DNA of 64,000 nucleotides. Origin: Cyclobacterium jeungdonense (GTDB lineage Bacteria; Bacteroidota; Bacteroidia; Cytophagales; Cyclobacteriaceae). Position 1 is the stretch's first letter; each line of letters starts with the position of its first letter. Below are positions 8,718 through 18,080 of this stretch, piece after piece. The stretch is taken from assembly GCF_010994275.1 (NCBI RefSeq), contig NZ_WMCD01000005.1, forward strand, positions 62,001-126,000. The letters are read 5' to 3'. The position numbers were made by a program, and so were the translations under genes. A model generated the notes under the pieces. The model saw nothing but the letters and a program-made list of their open reading frames with translations. It was not told where the DNA came from and made no database searches.

Positions 8718-10043
8718 CTAGGTATTTGGAAGGGAAATACCTTTCACCCTACGGTAAAGCGAAAGGGCGTATTTATCGGTCATCCCGGATACAAAATCCA
8801 TTAATCCCCGAAGTATGGAGTAGGCGGATTGCGGACCTGATAGCACCAATTGGTCCGGAAGCAAGCGCAAAATACTTTTATTTTGACCCGAAAACCTTTC
8901 CTTTAAAAAATGATGGTGATACAACGCCTCTCCAAAGGTTTCCAATAACCCTTCCAAGACCTGATATCCGGCGGCCTCCTTCTCCAACACCGGCTGCGAA
9001 CGGTAAATCTTCTCTACAGACAAAGCACTGATAGCGCTCAATGCCGCAGCTGAGGGTATGCAATCTGTAAGGGCCTGGTCAAATTCCCCGATCAACAACA
9101 GCGACTCTTTTTCCTGGAACACCTTATCGGTCTCTTCAATAAGTTGGTTGATGGCCATGGCTCTGAGAATGGCCAACTTTTGTCGATTCGCAGGGTATTT
9201 TTCCAATTTCTGAGCAGAAAACCTATCCCCAATTATCGCTGCCAGCAGCCCAATGGTTTCCTCCAGGGAAACCAAACCCATGGTACAGCCATCCTCCAGG
9301 TCAATGATGCTGTAACAAATATCGTCTGCCGCCTCTACCAAAAAAGCAAGTGGATGCCGCATCCAGCAATTAGGAGCCAGGAGTGGAATGGCCATCATTT
9401 CCATCAACTCAGTATAATCTGCTAAATTACTGGTAAAAAACCCGAACTTTTTCTGGCTGCGCCGCTTTTGGTCTTTTGCTGAAGTCCAGGAGGGTCTCGG
9501 GTATTTGGTAAAGGCAGCCAAGGTAGGGGGAGAAATATAAATTCCGTTATTACGGTCCATTAGCATGCGATAGCCCTGCGCATTTCCTTCAAAATGCGTC
9601 AAATCTTCCCATTCCTGACGGCTGCAGTTGCTCTCCCAGCGTTGTCCTTTGGGGTGAAAGCGGAAAAAATCCGAAATGGCTTCTTCACCGGCATGCCCGA
9701 AAGGTGGGTTGCCAATATCATGGGCCAGGGCTGCAGCAGCTACTATCCCACCGATATCAAAAGGTTGCAGTTGCTTCGTTTTCAATTCCGGATACTTTTC
9801 CAATAGAAAACTTCCGGCAGATTTTCCCAGAGAACGGCCCACACTGGATACTTCCAGACTATGCGTCAGCCTTGTATGGACGAAATCCTGCTCGGGCAGG
9901 GGAAATACCTGAGTTTTAGCCTGCAGGTTCCGGAAGGGTGATGAAAAAATGATTCGGTCATAATCCTTTTCAAATTGACTGCGTTGCTGCCCAGCTTCTG
10001 AAGCGTGAAGTCCCTCCGGAACGATTAATTTTTCCCAATTCAT
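8718..10043 (-). CDS. dgt: dNTP triphosphohydrolase (dGTPase type)
   Basis: 441-residue HD-domain enzyme that removes triphosphate from deoxynucleoside triphosphates, regulating dNTP pools. ATG at 10043 (MNWEKL) is chosen as the family's usual N-terminus; two further in-frame starts lie just upstream. Visible are QVFPLP.QDFVHTRLTHSLEV (His61), the HD pair AHDIGNPPFGHAGEEA (His108, Asp109, His117), and AADDICYSIIDLEDG. Length is normal for the Dgt family. It is 51 bases downstream of the RND channel gene on the same strand and might be read through from that operon. Confidence 0.93.
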   Translation of the reverse strand: MNWEKLIVPEGLHASEAGQQRSQFEKDYDRIIFSSPFRNLQAKTQVFPLPEQDFVHTRLTHSLEVSSVGRSLGKSAGSFLLEKYPELKTKQLQPFDIGGIVAAAALAHDIGNPPFGHAGEEAISDFFRFHPKGQRWESNCSRQEWEDLTHFEGNAQGYRMLMDRNNGIYISPPTLAAFTKYPRPSWTSAKDQKRRSQKKFGFFTSNLADYTELMEMMAIPLLAPNCWMRHPLAFLVEAADDICYSIIDLEDGCTMGLVSLEETIGLLAAIIGDRFSAQKLEKYPANRQKLAILRAMAINQLIEETDKVFQEKESLLLIGEFDQALTDCIPSAAALSAISALSVEKIYRSQPVLEKEAAGYQVLEGLLETFGEALYHHHFLKERFSGQNKSILRLLPDQLVLSGPQSAYSILRGLMDFVSGMTDKYALSLYRRVKGISLPNT

Positions 10044-10094
10044 CATATGCTGCCAAAAATACAAAGCTCTCGTATGGGGAAAAAGAAAACTTTT

Positions 10095-11516
10095 CTATTT
10101 CCAACCCCCGCCCAACGCACGATACAGATCCACCACAGTGAGAAACATTTCGATACGGGTATTGGTTTTACTCAACTCAGCCTCCAATACCCTGGATTGG
10201 GCGGTAATCACTTCGAGATAGGTGGCATAGCCTCCACGAAATAATTCATTGGAAGTAGATACAGCATTTAATAATACTGCTGTTTCTTCGTCACGGAGGC
10301 TATACACCGTCCGGAGGTTTTCGATGCGCTGCAGTTTATTCATTACTTCCTGATAGCCGTCCAGTATTCGTTGCTGGTAGTTATATAACGCAATTTTATT
10401 GGATGATACTGCCCGATCAAAACCTGCCTGTATTTTATTTTGCGCAAAAATCGGAGCAGTAAGCCCGCCCAGCAAACCAATGGTAAGCCCGCCAGGCATT
10501 TTCAATGCAGCCGGAAGACTTCTGTCGTTTAACCCCACATAGGGTGTAAAACTAAAGGAGGGCAAAAACTCTTTTCTTGCTGCCTCCACATTGAAGTTGG
10601 CGGCACGAAGTTCGTGTTCCGCCTGCTGAATATCCGGTCTTCTCAACAGCATGTCGGAGGGGAGGCCCACATCCATGGCATAAGGCAATTTAATCTCCAG
10701 CAAGGAGGAGGCCCTGGCAATGGGTTGCGGAAATCTTCCAAGTATAAAATTCAGGTAGTTCTCTGTTTCCAGAATCTCTTGTTGCTTTTCAATGGCCAGA
10801 CTTTTGGTTGAAAGTAACTGGGCGGAAAACTGCTGCACGGCCAATTCAGTGGCTCTTCCGGCCATCTTCTGAATTTTAATCAACTCCAGCGCCATCTCCT
10901 GAAATTCGATATTTCGCTCAATGGTCTCCAATTCAATGTCCATACCCAATAGCTCGTAATACAATTTGGATATTTCCGCAACCAAGTTGGTCACTACCAA
11001 ATGGCGCCCTTTTTCAGTGGCCAAAAATTCTTCAAAGGAAGCTTCTTTCCTGTCCCTGAGCTTTCCCCAGACATCTATTTCCCAGGTGCTTTGAAAACCG
11101 ATAAAATTATTTTCAAGGCGGTTGACAACATTTCGGTCACCATTGATTGTTCCGCCCAACAAATTGGGACGAATGTCACCTGAACGATACCGAACGATGC
11201 CATCCATAGTTGGATAAATGGCTCCTTTACTAATCCGAAATTGGGTGCGGGCAATTTCGATCCGCTCCAAAGCGGTTCGAAGGTCCAGGTTTTTCTCGAG
11301 TCCTTCGTCTATGAGCCGAACGAGATTGGGATCGTTAAAAAAGGCTTCCCAGGAAATATCCCCTATACTGGAGGAATCCGTTATATCCAGAAAAGCTTCA
11401 GGCAAAGGCTCCATCACAGGTAGTGTCGGAACCTCAATGCTTTTGCAAGAATATACCAGAGCCAGGGCACAGGTGATTATAGCAAGGCGTGTGTAGGACT
11501 TATTACGTAAAAACAT
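10095..11516 (-). CDS. RND efflux outer-membrane channel, NodT/OprM-type lipoprotein
   Basis: 473-residue TolC-superfamily protein and third gene of the efflux operon. A lipobox (LVYSC, Cys24) ends the signal peptide, so it is lipid-anchored in the outer membrane as OprM is. The body shows the twofold TolC repeat, with the family motif LLRRPDIQQAEHELRAANFNVEAARKEFLPSFS (residues ~284-316, the RRPD motif) and a C-terminal segment ending in TNTRIEMFLTVVDLYRALGGGW. The start lies 14 bases downstream of the pump gene. Confidence 0.93.
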   Translation of the reverse strand: MFLRNKSYTRLAIITCALALVYSCKSIEVPTLPVMEPLPEAFLDITDSSSIGDISWEAFFNDPNLVRLIDEGLEKNLDLRTALERIEIARTQFRISKGAIYPTMDGIVRYRSGDIRPNLLGGTINGDRNVVNRLENNFIGFQSTWEIDVWGKLRDRKEASFEEFLATEKGRHLVVTNLVAEISKLYYELLGMDIELETIERNIEFQEMALELIKIQKMAGRATELAVQQFSAQLLSTKSLAIEKQQEILETENYLNFILGRFPQPIARASSLLEIKLPYAMDVGLPSDMLLRRPDIQQAEHELRAANFNVEAARKEFLPSFSFTPYVGLNDRSLPAALKMPGGLTIGLLGGLTAPIFAQNKIQAGFDRAVSSNKIALYNYQQRILDGYQEVMNKLQRIENLRTVYSLRDEETAVLLNAVSTSNELFRGGYATYLEVITAQSRVLEAELSKTNTRIEMFLTVVDLYRALGGGWK

Positions 11517-11530
11517 GGAATTTCAGTGGT

Positions 11531-14500
11531 TCAATTATTCGAAAAAGATACCGGTGCCTCCTCTTCTTTCACGATTATTTCCGGCTCGGAATCAATTTTT
11601 TTAAAGGTAAAATGGGCGAAAATCACATACAGGCCGGGAATGACGATTAACCCGAAAATGGTCCCAATCAACATCCCTCCGGCTGCCGCCGTACCGATGG
11701 ATCTATTCCCAAGGGCACCTGCCCCCGTAGCCATGGCCAGTGGCAGCAGACCTGCTATAAAAGCAAATGAGGTCATTAAAATTGGCCGGAGCCTGGTGAC
11801 GGCACCTTCTACTGCTGCCTGAATCACCGAATGTCCGGCATCCCTTTTTTGAATCGCAAATTCCACAATCAATATGGCATTTTTACCTAACAGTCCGATC
11901 AACATGATCAGTGCCACCTGAGCATAGATATTGTTTTGCAATCCAAGCACATACAATGCGAAAAAGGCGCCGAAAACGCCAATCGGTAGCGATAAAATCA
12001 CCGGAAGGGGTAATAAAAAGCTTTCGTATTGCGCCGACAAAATAAGGTAAACGAACAAGAGACAGATCAGGAAGATGACAATGGCCTGGTTTCCGGAACC
12101 CACCTCTTCCCTGGACATGCCATACCAATCGTGACTATAGCCCTGTGGTAGTTTTTCTGCGGTGATTCGCTCTATGGCTGTGATGACATCCCCACTACTA
12201 TAACCTGGAGCGGCCGATCCTTTGACGGTTGAGGAATTGTACATATTAAACCGTGTCAGTTGTTCCGGTCCATAGGCTTTTTCCATGGTAAGAAAGGAAG
12301 AAATGGGAACCATCTCTCCCACATCATTTTTTACTTGCAAATTCATGACATCTTCCGGCCTTGCACGATATTGAGGTCCTGCCTGAAGCATTACATCGTA
12401 CATCTGCTCAAACCTAACAAAGTCGGAGACGTACATCCCTCCCAGTAAAATCTGCATGGTACTCATGGCTTTGGCTATGGTGACCCCATTCTTTGCGGCC
12501 ATGTCCTGGTCTATGTGAACCAGAAACTGAGGAAAGGTGGGATCAAAATCCGTGAAAGCATTGTTGATTTCCGGTGCTGCTTCCAATTCTTTTATCAAAT
12601 CGTTGGTAATGGTGGCCAGCCGGTCAAGATTGCCGGTACTGGTTTGATCCAGTACCTTCATTTGGAAGCCACTGGAATTACCGAAACCCGAAACGGTAGG
12701 AGGCAAAAAGAAATCAATTTTGGCATCAGAAATCCCTTGGGACAAGCTTCTGAACTCGTTCAAGGTTTCCTGTATAGGCAGGTCTTTTCTTTCATCCCAG
12801 GATTTTAGATTGACCATAGCCATGCCGTAAGAAGCACCTGAGAGTCCGTTTCCAAGGGAATAGCCAGCCAAACTGGAGACCGATTCCACCGCTTCGTTGC
12901 CTTCAAGCTTTTGAATCAATTCGTCAAGCACTTTCTCGGTTCTTTCCACTGTCGCCCCTACCGGAGTAGTTACATTTACATAGACCATACTCTGATCTTC
13001 GGTAGGAATAAAACCGGTAGGCAGTATTTTGCTGATCCCCCAGGTGGCTACAAAGAAACCTACCAATATTAAGGTTGTAATCCCTCTTCTGGGAACGAGA
13101 TAGGTAATGTATTGGTAGTATTTGCTTTCAAAGAACGAATAAGTGCGGTTAAACCGGTCAAAGAACCCCTGCAAAATTGTTCGCTTTTTTTCCTTCCCGT
13201 AATGATTTTGCAAGAGAATGGCACAAAGCGCCGGGGTAAGGGTAAGGGCATTAATTCCTGAAATAAAGATGGCAAAAGCAAGGGTGAGCGAAAATTGCCG
13301 GTAGAAGATTCCCACGGGCCCCGACATGAAGGCCACCGGAATAAACACGGCAGACATCACCATAGTAATGGCAATGATGGCTGCGCTGATTTCTTTCATG
13401 GCAGCAAAGGTGGCCGCTCTTGGTGCCAAACCTTCTTTTTCCATTTTAGCATGCACGGCTTCTACCACCACAATGGCATTATCCACCACAATCCCTATGG
13501 CTAATACCAGGGCGAATAAGGTCAGCAGGTTGATGGAAAAACCCAACCACTGCATGAAAAACAAGGTACCGATCAGGGCAACTGGTACGGCCAACGTCGG
13601 GATCAGTGTAGACCGAAAATCCTGAAGGAAGATAAAAACAACGATAAAAACCAGAATAAAGGCCTCTACCAAAGTCACCAGTACTTCCTGAATAGAAGCG
13701 TCGAGAAATCGGGAAACGTCATATGAAATCTTGTAATCCATCCCTGCCGGAAATGTATTGTTTTTTATTTCCGCGACCTTCTTTTTTACGTTGGCGATCA
13801 CTTCACTTGCATTGGACCCTGGTCGTTGGATAACCATGACCGAGGCTGCCGGCCTGCCATCCAATTTGGCAATTCTTCCATAATTCAGGTTTCCAAACTC
13901 GATATCTGCAATATCCTTTAAGCGAAGGATGGATCCATCGGAATTGGCACGGATGACCAAATTTTCGTATTGCTTGGGTTCAGAAAACTTACCCGTATAC
14001 TTCAATACGTACTGCAGCATTTGCATGTCTTTACCCGAGCTGATACCCAACTGTCCCGGAGCTGCTTCTACATTCTGATTACGAATGGCCTCCACTACGT
14101 CATCTGCGGATACTTTATAAGCCGTCATCCGGTCCGGTTTCAGCCAGATTCGCATGGAATAATCCTTTGTACTCATGATCTCCGCCAGACCGACGCCGTC
14201 CACCCGTCGCAATTCCTGAAGTACATTCAGATCGGTAAAATTATATATAAATGCTTCGTCTAAAGAGGGGTCTTCGCTGGCCACATTAATGTACATGAGC
14301 AAGCCCTCCACTTGTTTTTCCACTGTGACGCCTGCCTTAATGGCTTCCTCGGGCAATTCATTCACCACTGTAGAGATTCGATTTTGTATCTCTACAGCCG
14401 CAAGGTCGGGGTCGGTTCCCGCTTCAAAATAAACCTTAATAATAACCGTTCCTCTATTACTACTTACAGAGGTCATGTAAGTCATACCAGGCACCCCGTT

Positions 14501-14707
14501 GATCACCTTCTCCAATGGGGTAGCAACTGTTTTAGCCGCCACTTCCGCATTTGCTCCCCGATATTTGGTTCTTACGGCCACTGAAGGAGGCGCAATGTCC
14601 GGAAATAACTCTATGGGAAGCGTGAAAAAGGACAATAAACCCAAAAGCACAAAGAATAGGGAAATGACCAGGGATAATACCGGACGCTTTATAAATAAAT
14701 TGAACAT
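11531..14707 (-). CDS. RND multidrug efflux pump, HAE1 (AcrB) family
   Basis: 1058-residue inner-membrane proton/drug antiporter, normal length for AcrB. N-terminal MFNLFIKRPVLSLVISLFFVLLGLL is the first membrane helix. The proton-relay Asp pair is in LAIGIVVDNAIVVVEAV and the matching Lys in LIGLLGKNAILIVEFA. The first periplasmic porter domain has NVEAAPGQLG. The HAE1 assignment rather than heavy-metal RND comes from these motifs. Gap of 12 bases to the adaptor upstream. Likely exports hydrophobic toxins; substrate cannot be inferred. Confidence 0.96.
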   Translation of the reverse strand: MFNLFIKRPVLSLVISLFFVLLGLLSFFTLPIELFPDIAPPSVAVRTKYRGANAEVAAKTVATPLEKVINGVPGMTYMTSVSSNRGTVIIKVYFEAGTDPDLAAVEIQNRISTVVNELPEEAIKAGVTVEKQVEGLLMYINVASEDPSLDEAFIYNFTDLNVLQELRRVDGVGLAEIMSTKDYSMRIWLKPDRMTAYKVSADDVVEAIRNQNVEAAPGQLGISSGKDMQMLQYVLKYTGKFSEPKQYENLVIRANSDGSILRLKDIADIEFGNLNYGRIAKLDGRPAASVMVIQRPGSNASEVIANVKKKVAEIKNNTFPAGMDYKISYDVSRFLDASIQEVLVTLVEAFILVFIVVFIFLQDFRSTLIPTLAVPVALIGTLFFMQWLGFSINLLTLFALVLAIGIVVDNAIVVVEAVHAKMEKEGLAPRAATFAAMKEISAAIIAITMVMSAVFIPVAFMSGPVGIFYRQFSLTLAFAIFISGINALTLTPALCAILLQNHYGKEKKRTILQGFFDRFNRTYSFFESKYYQYITYLVPRRGITTLILVGFFVATWGISKILPTGFIPTEDQSMVYVNVTTPVGATVERTEKVLDELIQKLEGNEAVESVSSLAGYSLGNGLSGASYGMAMVNLKSWDERKDLPIQETLNEFRSLSQGISDAKIDFFLPPTVSGFGNSSGFQMKVLDQTSTGNLDRLATITNDLIKELEAAPEINNAFTDFDPTFPQFLVHIDQDMAAKNGVTIAKAMSTMQILLGGMYVSDFVRFEQMYDVMLQAGPQYRARPEDVMNLQVKNDVGEMVPISSFLTMEKAYGPEQLTRFNMYNSSTVKGSAAPGYSSGDVITAIERITAEKLPQGYSHDWYGMSREEVGSGNQAIVIFLICLLFVYLILSAQYESFLLPLPVILSLPIGVFGAFFALYVLGLQNNIYAQVALIMLIGLLGKNAILIVEFAIQKRDAGHSVIQAAVEGAVTRLRPILMTSFAFIAGLLPLAMATGAGALGNRSIGTAAAGGMLIGTIFGLIVIPGLYVIFAHFTFKKIDSEPEIIVKEEEAPVSFSNN

Positions 14708-14719
14708 GACTGATATCGC

Positions 14720-15898
14720 TTAACGGGTCTGCACTACTTCGGCTACTGCATTATTTTCCTCTATCGATTCGGTAGCTGCATCTTCAGTAGCTACGATCTT
14801 TGGCTGTATGGTCATCCCGTTTTCAATGTTTTGAATGCCTTCAAATACCAGGCTTTCGCCTTCTTCCAATCCGGACTCAACGATGTAATAATGAGAAAAC
14901 CTCGCCCTTGGGATAAAACTTCTCATCTCTACCTTGTTGTTTTCGTCCACTACATAGACAAAACTCCTGTCCTGAATTTCAAAAACTGCCTTTTGGGGAA
15001 TAATGATGGCATTCCGAACCCGGTTGGTCAGAATGATTTTTCCGGTAGATCCATGCTTAAGGATTTTACTCGGATTAGGAAACCGGGCTCTAAAAGCGAT
15101 GGAACCAGTATTGGCATTGAACTCGCCCTCCATGGTTTCAATCATTCCCTTAAATGGATAGGGGGAACCATCGGCTAAAACCAGTTCTACCACATTATTT
15201 TCTGCCGTTTCGTCCTTGGCCTTAATGTATTCCAGGTATTCACGTTCCGACACATTGAAATACACGTGAACCGAACTGACATCAGATACGGTGGTCAGTA
15301 AGCTACCTTCATCGATCAAACTTCCGGTACGCAGTGGAATCCTATCCGTAATACCGTCAAAAGGAGCGCGGATTTCCGTATAAGACAATTGCACAGCTGC
15401 ATTGGCCTCGGCAGACCTTGCTTCTTCTATTTTAGCCATTACGGCATCGTATTTTGCCCGGGTCAGGTTCAGCTCGGATTCTGAGATCACGTTGTTGTCT
15501 ACCAAAATCTTCAACCGCTCCACCTCAAATTGCATTACCTTTGCTTCTGCCTTAGCACTTTCCAGGTTGGCCTTGGCTTTGGCCAGGTCTGCTCTGTACT
15601 CCTGATCATTGGTTTTGAAAAGAATCTGACCCTTCTTTACCTGCTTCCCTTCATCCACAAATACTTTTTCCAGAAAACCTTCTACCCGAGCCCTTAATTC
15701 CACATTTTGGATGGCTCTGATATCGGCTACGTAATCCCGATGCAAAATGGTGTCTTTAGCCACTACCTTAATTACCGGAAACTCTCTGATTGCCGAATCA
15801 CTTCTTTTCACTTGCCTTTTTTCACTACATGAAAAAATAATACTGCATGCGGAAAGAAAAAAAACGATTCCGACACCTTTTAATTTACTTCTTTTCAT
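14720..15898 (-). CDS. RND efflux periplasmic adaptor (membrane fusion protein), lipoprotein
   Basis: 392 residues from ATG 15898. That start is favoured by a good Shine-Dalgarno AGGAG eight bases upstream and by the signal peptide beginning MKRSKLKG; an upstream in-frame start lacks these. The lipobox is SIIFSC (Cys24). The protein has the AcrA order: biotinyl-lipoyl half (VELRARVEGFLEKVFVDEGKQVKKGQILF), alpha hairpin (about 95-155), second lipoyl half (IRAPFDGITDRIPLRTGSLI), beta barrel and membrane-proximal domain. It connects the pump to the outer-membrane channel. First gene of the operon. Confidence 0.94.
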   Translation of the reverse strand: MKRSKLKGVGIVFFLSACSIIFSCSEKRQVKRSDSAIREFPVIKVVAKDTILHRDYVADIRAIQNVELRARVEGFLEKVFVDEGKQVKKGQILFKTNDQEYRADLAKAKANLESAKAEAKVMQFEVERLKILVDNNVISESELNLTRAKYDAVMAKIEEARSAEANAAVQLSYTEIRAPFDGITDRIPLRTGSLIDEGSLLTTVSDVSSVHVYFNVSEREYLEYIKAKDETAENNVVELVLADGSPYPFKGMIETMEGEFNANTGSIAFRARFPNPSKILKHGSTGKIILTNRVRNAIIIPQKAVFEIQDRSFVYVVDENNKVEMRSFIPRARFSHYYIVESGLEEGESLVFEGIQNIENGMTIQPKIVATEDAATESIEENNAVAEVVQTR

Positions 15899-15982
15899 TA
15901 CAAATTCTCCTACGATAAACTTACACACCCATCCTCACACCTACGTATATGAAGATTCAATAAACACGACATAAATAATACA

Positions 15983-16013
15983 ATTTATCTTTCCAACCAA
16001 GAGATAAATCTCT
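15983..16013. promoter_or_regulatory. Overlapping inverted repeats between RND operon and CBM9 gene
   Basis: ATTTATCT (15983-15990) pairs with AGATAAAT (16002-16009), and AGAGAT-AA-ATCTCT forms a second, compact palindrome at 16000-16013. They sit in the shared upstream region of two divergent units. Possibly an operator; no regulator gene is adjacent to the efflux operon. Confidence 0.4.
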
Positions 16014-16101
16014 CAGGGAGGATATTGCAGCGATCAACGGGGAATATGCTGGATAAATAAAACGTATTTCAACTTTTAACTCAATAACATGGGTTTTCTA
16101 T

Positions 16102-16109
16102 TATTTTTG
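16102..16109 (+). promoter_or_regulatory. Bacteroidota -7 promoter box for the CBM9-like gene
   Basis: TATTTTTG fits TAnnTTTG and lies about 43 bases before the ATG at 16152. No strong -33 element was seen. Confidence 0.45.
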
Positions 16110-16151
16110 TGATTGATTTCACTTTCCCCAATCCTAACAACGATGCCATAT

Positions 16152-17216
16152 ATGAATAAAATCCTTACGGGAATGCTTGTTCTGGTTCTTTCTCTCCAGG
16201 AAAGCTACTCTCAACCAGTCCCAAAACCCCGGCATTACCTGGCCTACTTTGTGACAAATGCGTTGACCATGGATGGAAAGCTGACGGAACCTTCCTGGGA
16301 GCAAGCCTCCTGGTCGGAACCTTTTCTGGATATACAGGGACCGGACTTCCCGAAACCACAGCAACTTACCCGAATGAAAATGCTTTGGGACAAAGAATTT
16401 CTATACATAGGTGTACGGCTGGAAGAAACTCACATCTGGGCAACCTATACCGAAAGGGAATCGGTGATCTTTCATGAAAATGACATCGAAGTATTTCTAG
16501 ATCCCGATGGCGATACCCATCATTATTACGAATTGGAAATCAATGCCCTCGGAACTGTCTGGGATTTGATGCTCACACGCCCCTACCGCGACGGTGGTAA
16601 ACCCATCAACGGATGGAACATCAATGACTTTCGCCATGCCGTACACCTGGAAGGAACCCCAAACGATCCCTCTGATGAAGATGACTACTGGTCCATTGAG
16701 ATGGCCATTCCCTGGAAAAGCCTTTCCCAATCCGGACCTAATTACCGGGCTCCAAAATCTGGCAGCCAATGGAAAATTAATTTTTCGCGGGTTCAATGGC
16801 AGATTGAAGCCGATGAGTCCGGCTACAAAAAGAAAATCAACCCGAAGACGGGAAAACCCTTCCGGGAGGACAACTGGGTCTGGTCTCCCATGGGGTTGGT
16901 AAACATGCACCTACCCGATCGATGGGGTCTGGTCCAGTTTTCGGACTTTCCGGTAGGTACGGGAACGGATACCTTTGTGCCAAACGAGGACGAAAAGGTG
17001 AAAAGGGCATTGCGTGAAATTTACGAAGCCCAGCGGAAACTTTATGCTGCCCAGGGACATTATAGCACGGACCAGGTAGGCTTACAGTTAAACAATGAAT
17101 TGGAGGAAATATTTTTTGAGGTAAGCAATACGCGGTTTAAGATTTCTTCCCCTTCATTGGTAACGCAAGACCAGCAATGGTACATTACGGAAGACGGCAG
17201 AATATGGAAAGAATGA
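16152..17216 (+). CDS. Secreted carbohydrate-binding family 9-like protein
   Basis: 354 residues from ATG 16152, which starts a clean signal peptide (MNKILTGMLVLVLSLQESYSQ); an ATG at 16143 is also possible. The body is the CBM9-like/DOMON-type sandwich common in Bacteroidota: DGKLTEPSWEQASW, RMKMLWDKEFLYIGVRLEE, ENDIEVFLDPDGDTHHYYELEIN and YWSIEMAIPWKSL. Such domains bind sugars, but many stand-alone copies have no assigned ligand. A C-terminal helical region (about 270-354) contains RALREIYEAQRKLYAAQGHY. The gene is followed by a DUF4382 lipoprotein on the same strand. Confidence 0.85.
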   Translation: MNKILTGMLVLVLSLQESYSQPVPKPRHYLAYFVTNALTMDGKLTEPSWEQASWSEPFLDIQGPDFPKPQQLTRMKMLWDKEFLYIGVRLEETHIWATYTERESVIFHENDIEVFLDPDGDTHHYYELEINALGTVWDLMLTRPYRDGGKPINGWNINDFRHAVHLEGTPNDPSDEDDYWSIEMAIPWKSLSQSGPNYRAPKSGSQWKINFSRVQWQIEADESGYKKKINPKTGKPFREDNWVWSPMGLVNMHLPDRWGLVQFSDFPVGTGTDTFVPNEDEKVKRALREIYEAQRKLYAAQGHYSTDQVGLQLNNELEEIFFEVSNTRFKISSPSLVTQDQQWYITEDGRIWKE

Positions 17217-17282
17217 TACAAACCCTAAGAGATGGAGAAACTAAAAAGTAAGAGGGAGGGACCAGCCGTAAACTATCCCGGT

Positions 17283-18080
17283 ATGAATATCCTAAATCGG
17301 CTACTGCTTTTCTGTTTGCTACCTGGATGCCTGGCAGCTTGCGAAGACGCCTCCCTGGAAAACCGCTCGCTGGTAAATATTTTGCTAATAGATGCCCCGG
17401 GAGATTTTGATGAAGTGTGGATAGAAGTGTTGGGCGTTGAAGTGTTGCCCTCCGGGGTCAGAGGCAGTGCGGAAAATGCCTCCTGGATTGATATTCCGTA
17501 CCAGGCAGCAAGCAATACCGTACGGATCAGTGACCTGGTAAACGACCAAAGGCTGTTGATTGGCAGGGCAGAAATCCAATCCGGAACCATTTCCGGAATT
17601 CGCCTTCGACTAGGTGAAGAAATGTACCTGGTTCGGGATGAAATCCGAATTGATTTGACCCCCAGTTCAATCCTGGAAGAATTACTGGATCTGGAGGTAT
17701 CCATTGACGTAGAGTCCGGCCTCTCATATGACGTGTATATTGATTTTGACCTGGCTCAATCCATTCAACAAAGCCCGGGAGAAAGTTTTCAATTAATCCC
17801 CGAAATAAGGGCTTTTGTCACCGACCAAACTGCAGCCATCAGGGGCACGGTGGTACCCAGGAATCTGCGACCTCATATTTTTGCGATAAACAATACCGAT
17901 ACCCTTGCCACACTAACCGAAAGCACCGGAGGCTTTTATCTGAAAGGTCTGCCACCTACAGATTACGGGATTTTTATTGATGCACCGAGCGGCTACCTGG
18001 ATACCGCCTTCAGGGTGAGTACCAAACCGGATACGGTGATAGCTTTGCCAAATATAACCCTTCAGCCCCAAAACCCTTGA
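17283..18080 (+). CDS. DUF4382 domain lipoprotein
   Basis: 265-residue lipoprotein. ATG 17283 is chosen because it begins the signal peptide and lipobox LAAC (Cys20); an in-frame ATG at 17232 would bury it. After the lipobox comes a DUF4382-type beta domain (VNILLIDAPGDFDEVWIEVLGVEV, SIDVESGLSYDVYIDFD). From about residue 195 there is a carboxypeptidase regulatory-like stretch (AIRGTVVPRNLRPHIFAINN, GGFYLKGLPPTDYGIFI). Role unknown; probably surface or outer-membrane exposed. Its TGA stop overlaps the ATG of ribD by one base, so the two are translationally coupled despite unrelated jobs. Confidence 0.82.
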   Translation: MNILNRLLLFCLLPGCLAACEDASLENRSLVNILLIDAPGDFDEVWIEVLGVEVLPSGVRGSAENASWIDIPYQAASNTVRISDLVNDQRLLIGRAEIQSGTISGIRLRLGEEMYLVRDEIRIDLTPSSILEELLDLEVSIDVESGLSYDVYIDFDLAQSIQQSPGESFQLIPEIRAFVTDQTAAIRGTVVPRNLRPHIFAINNTDTLATLTESTGGFYLKGLPPTDYGIFIDAPSGYLDTAFRVSTKPDTVIALPNITLQPQNP

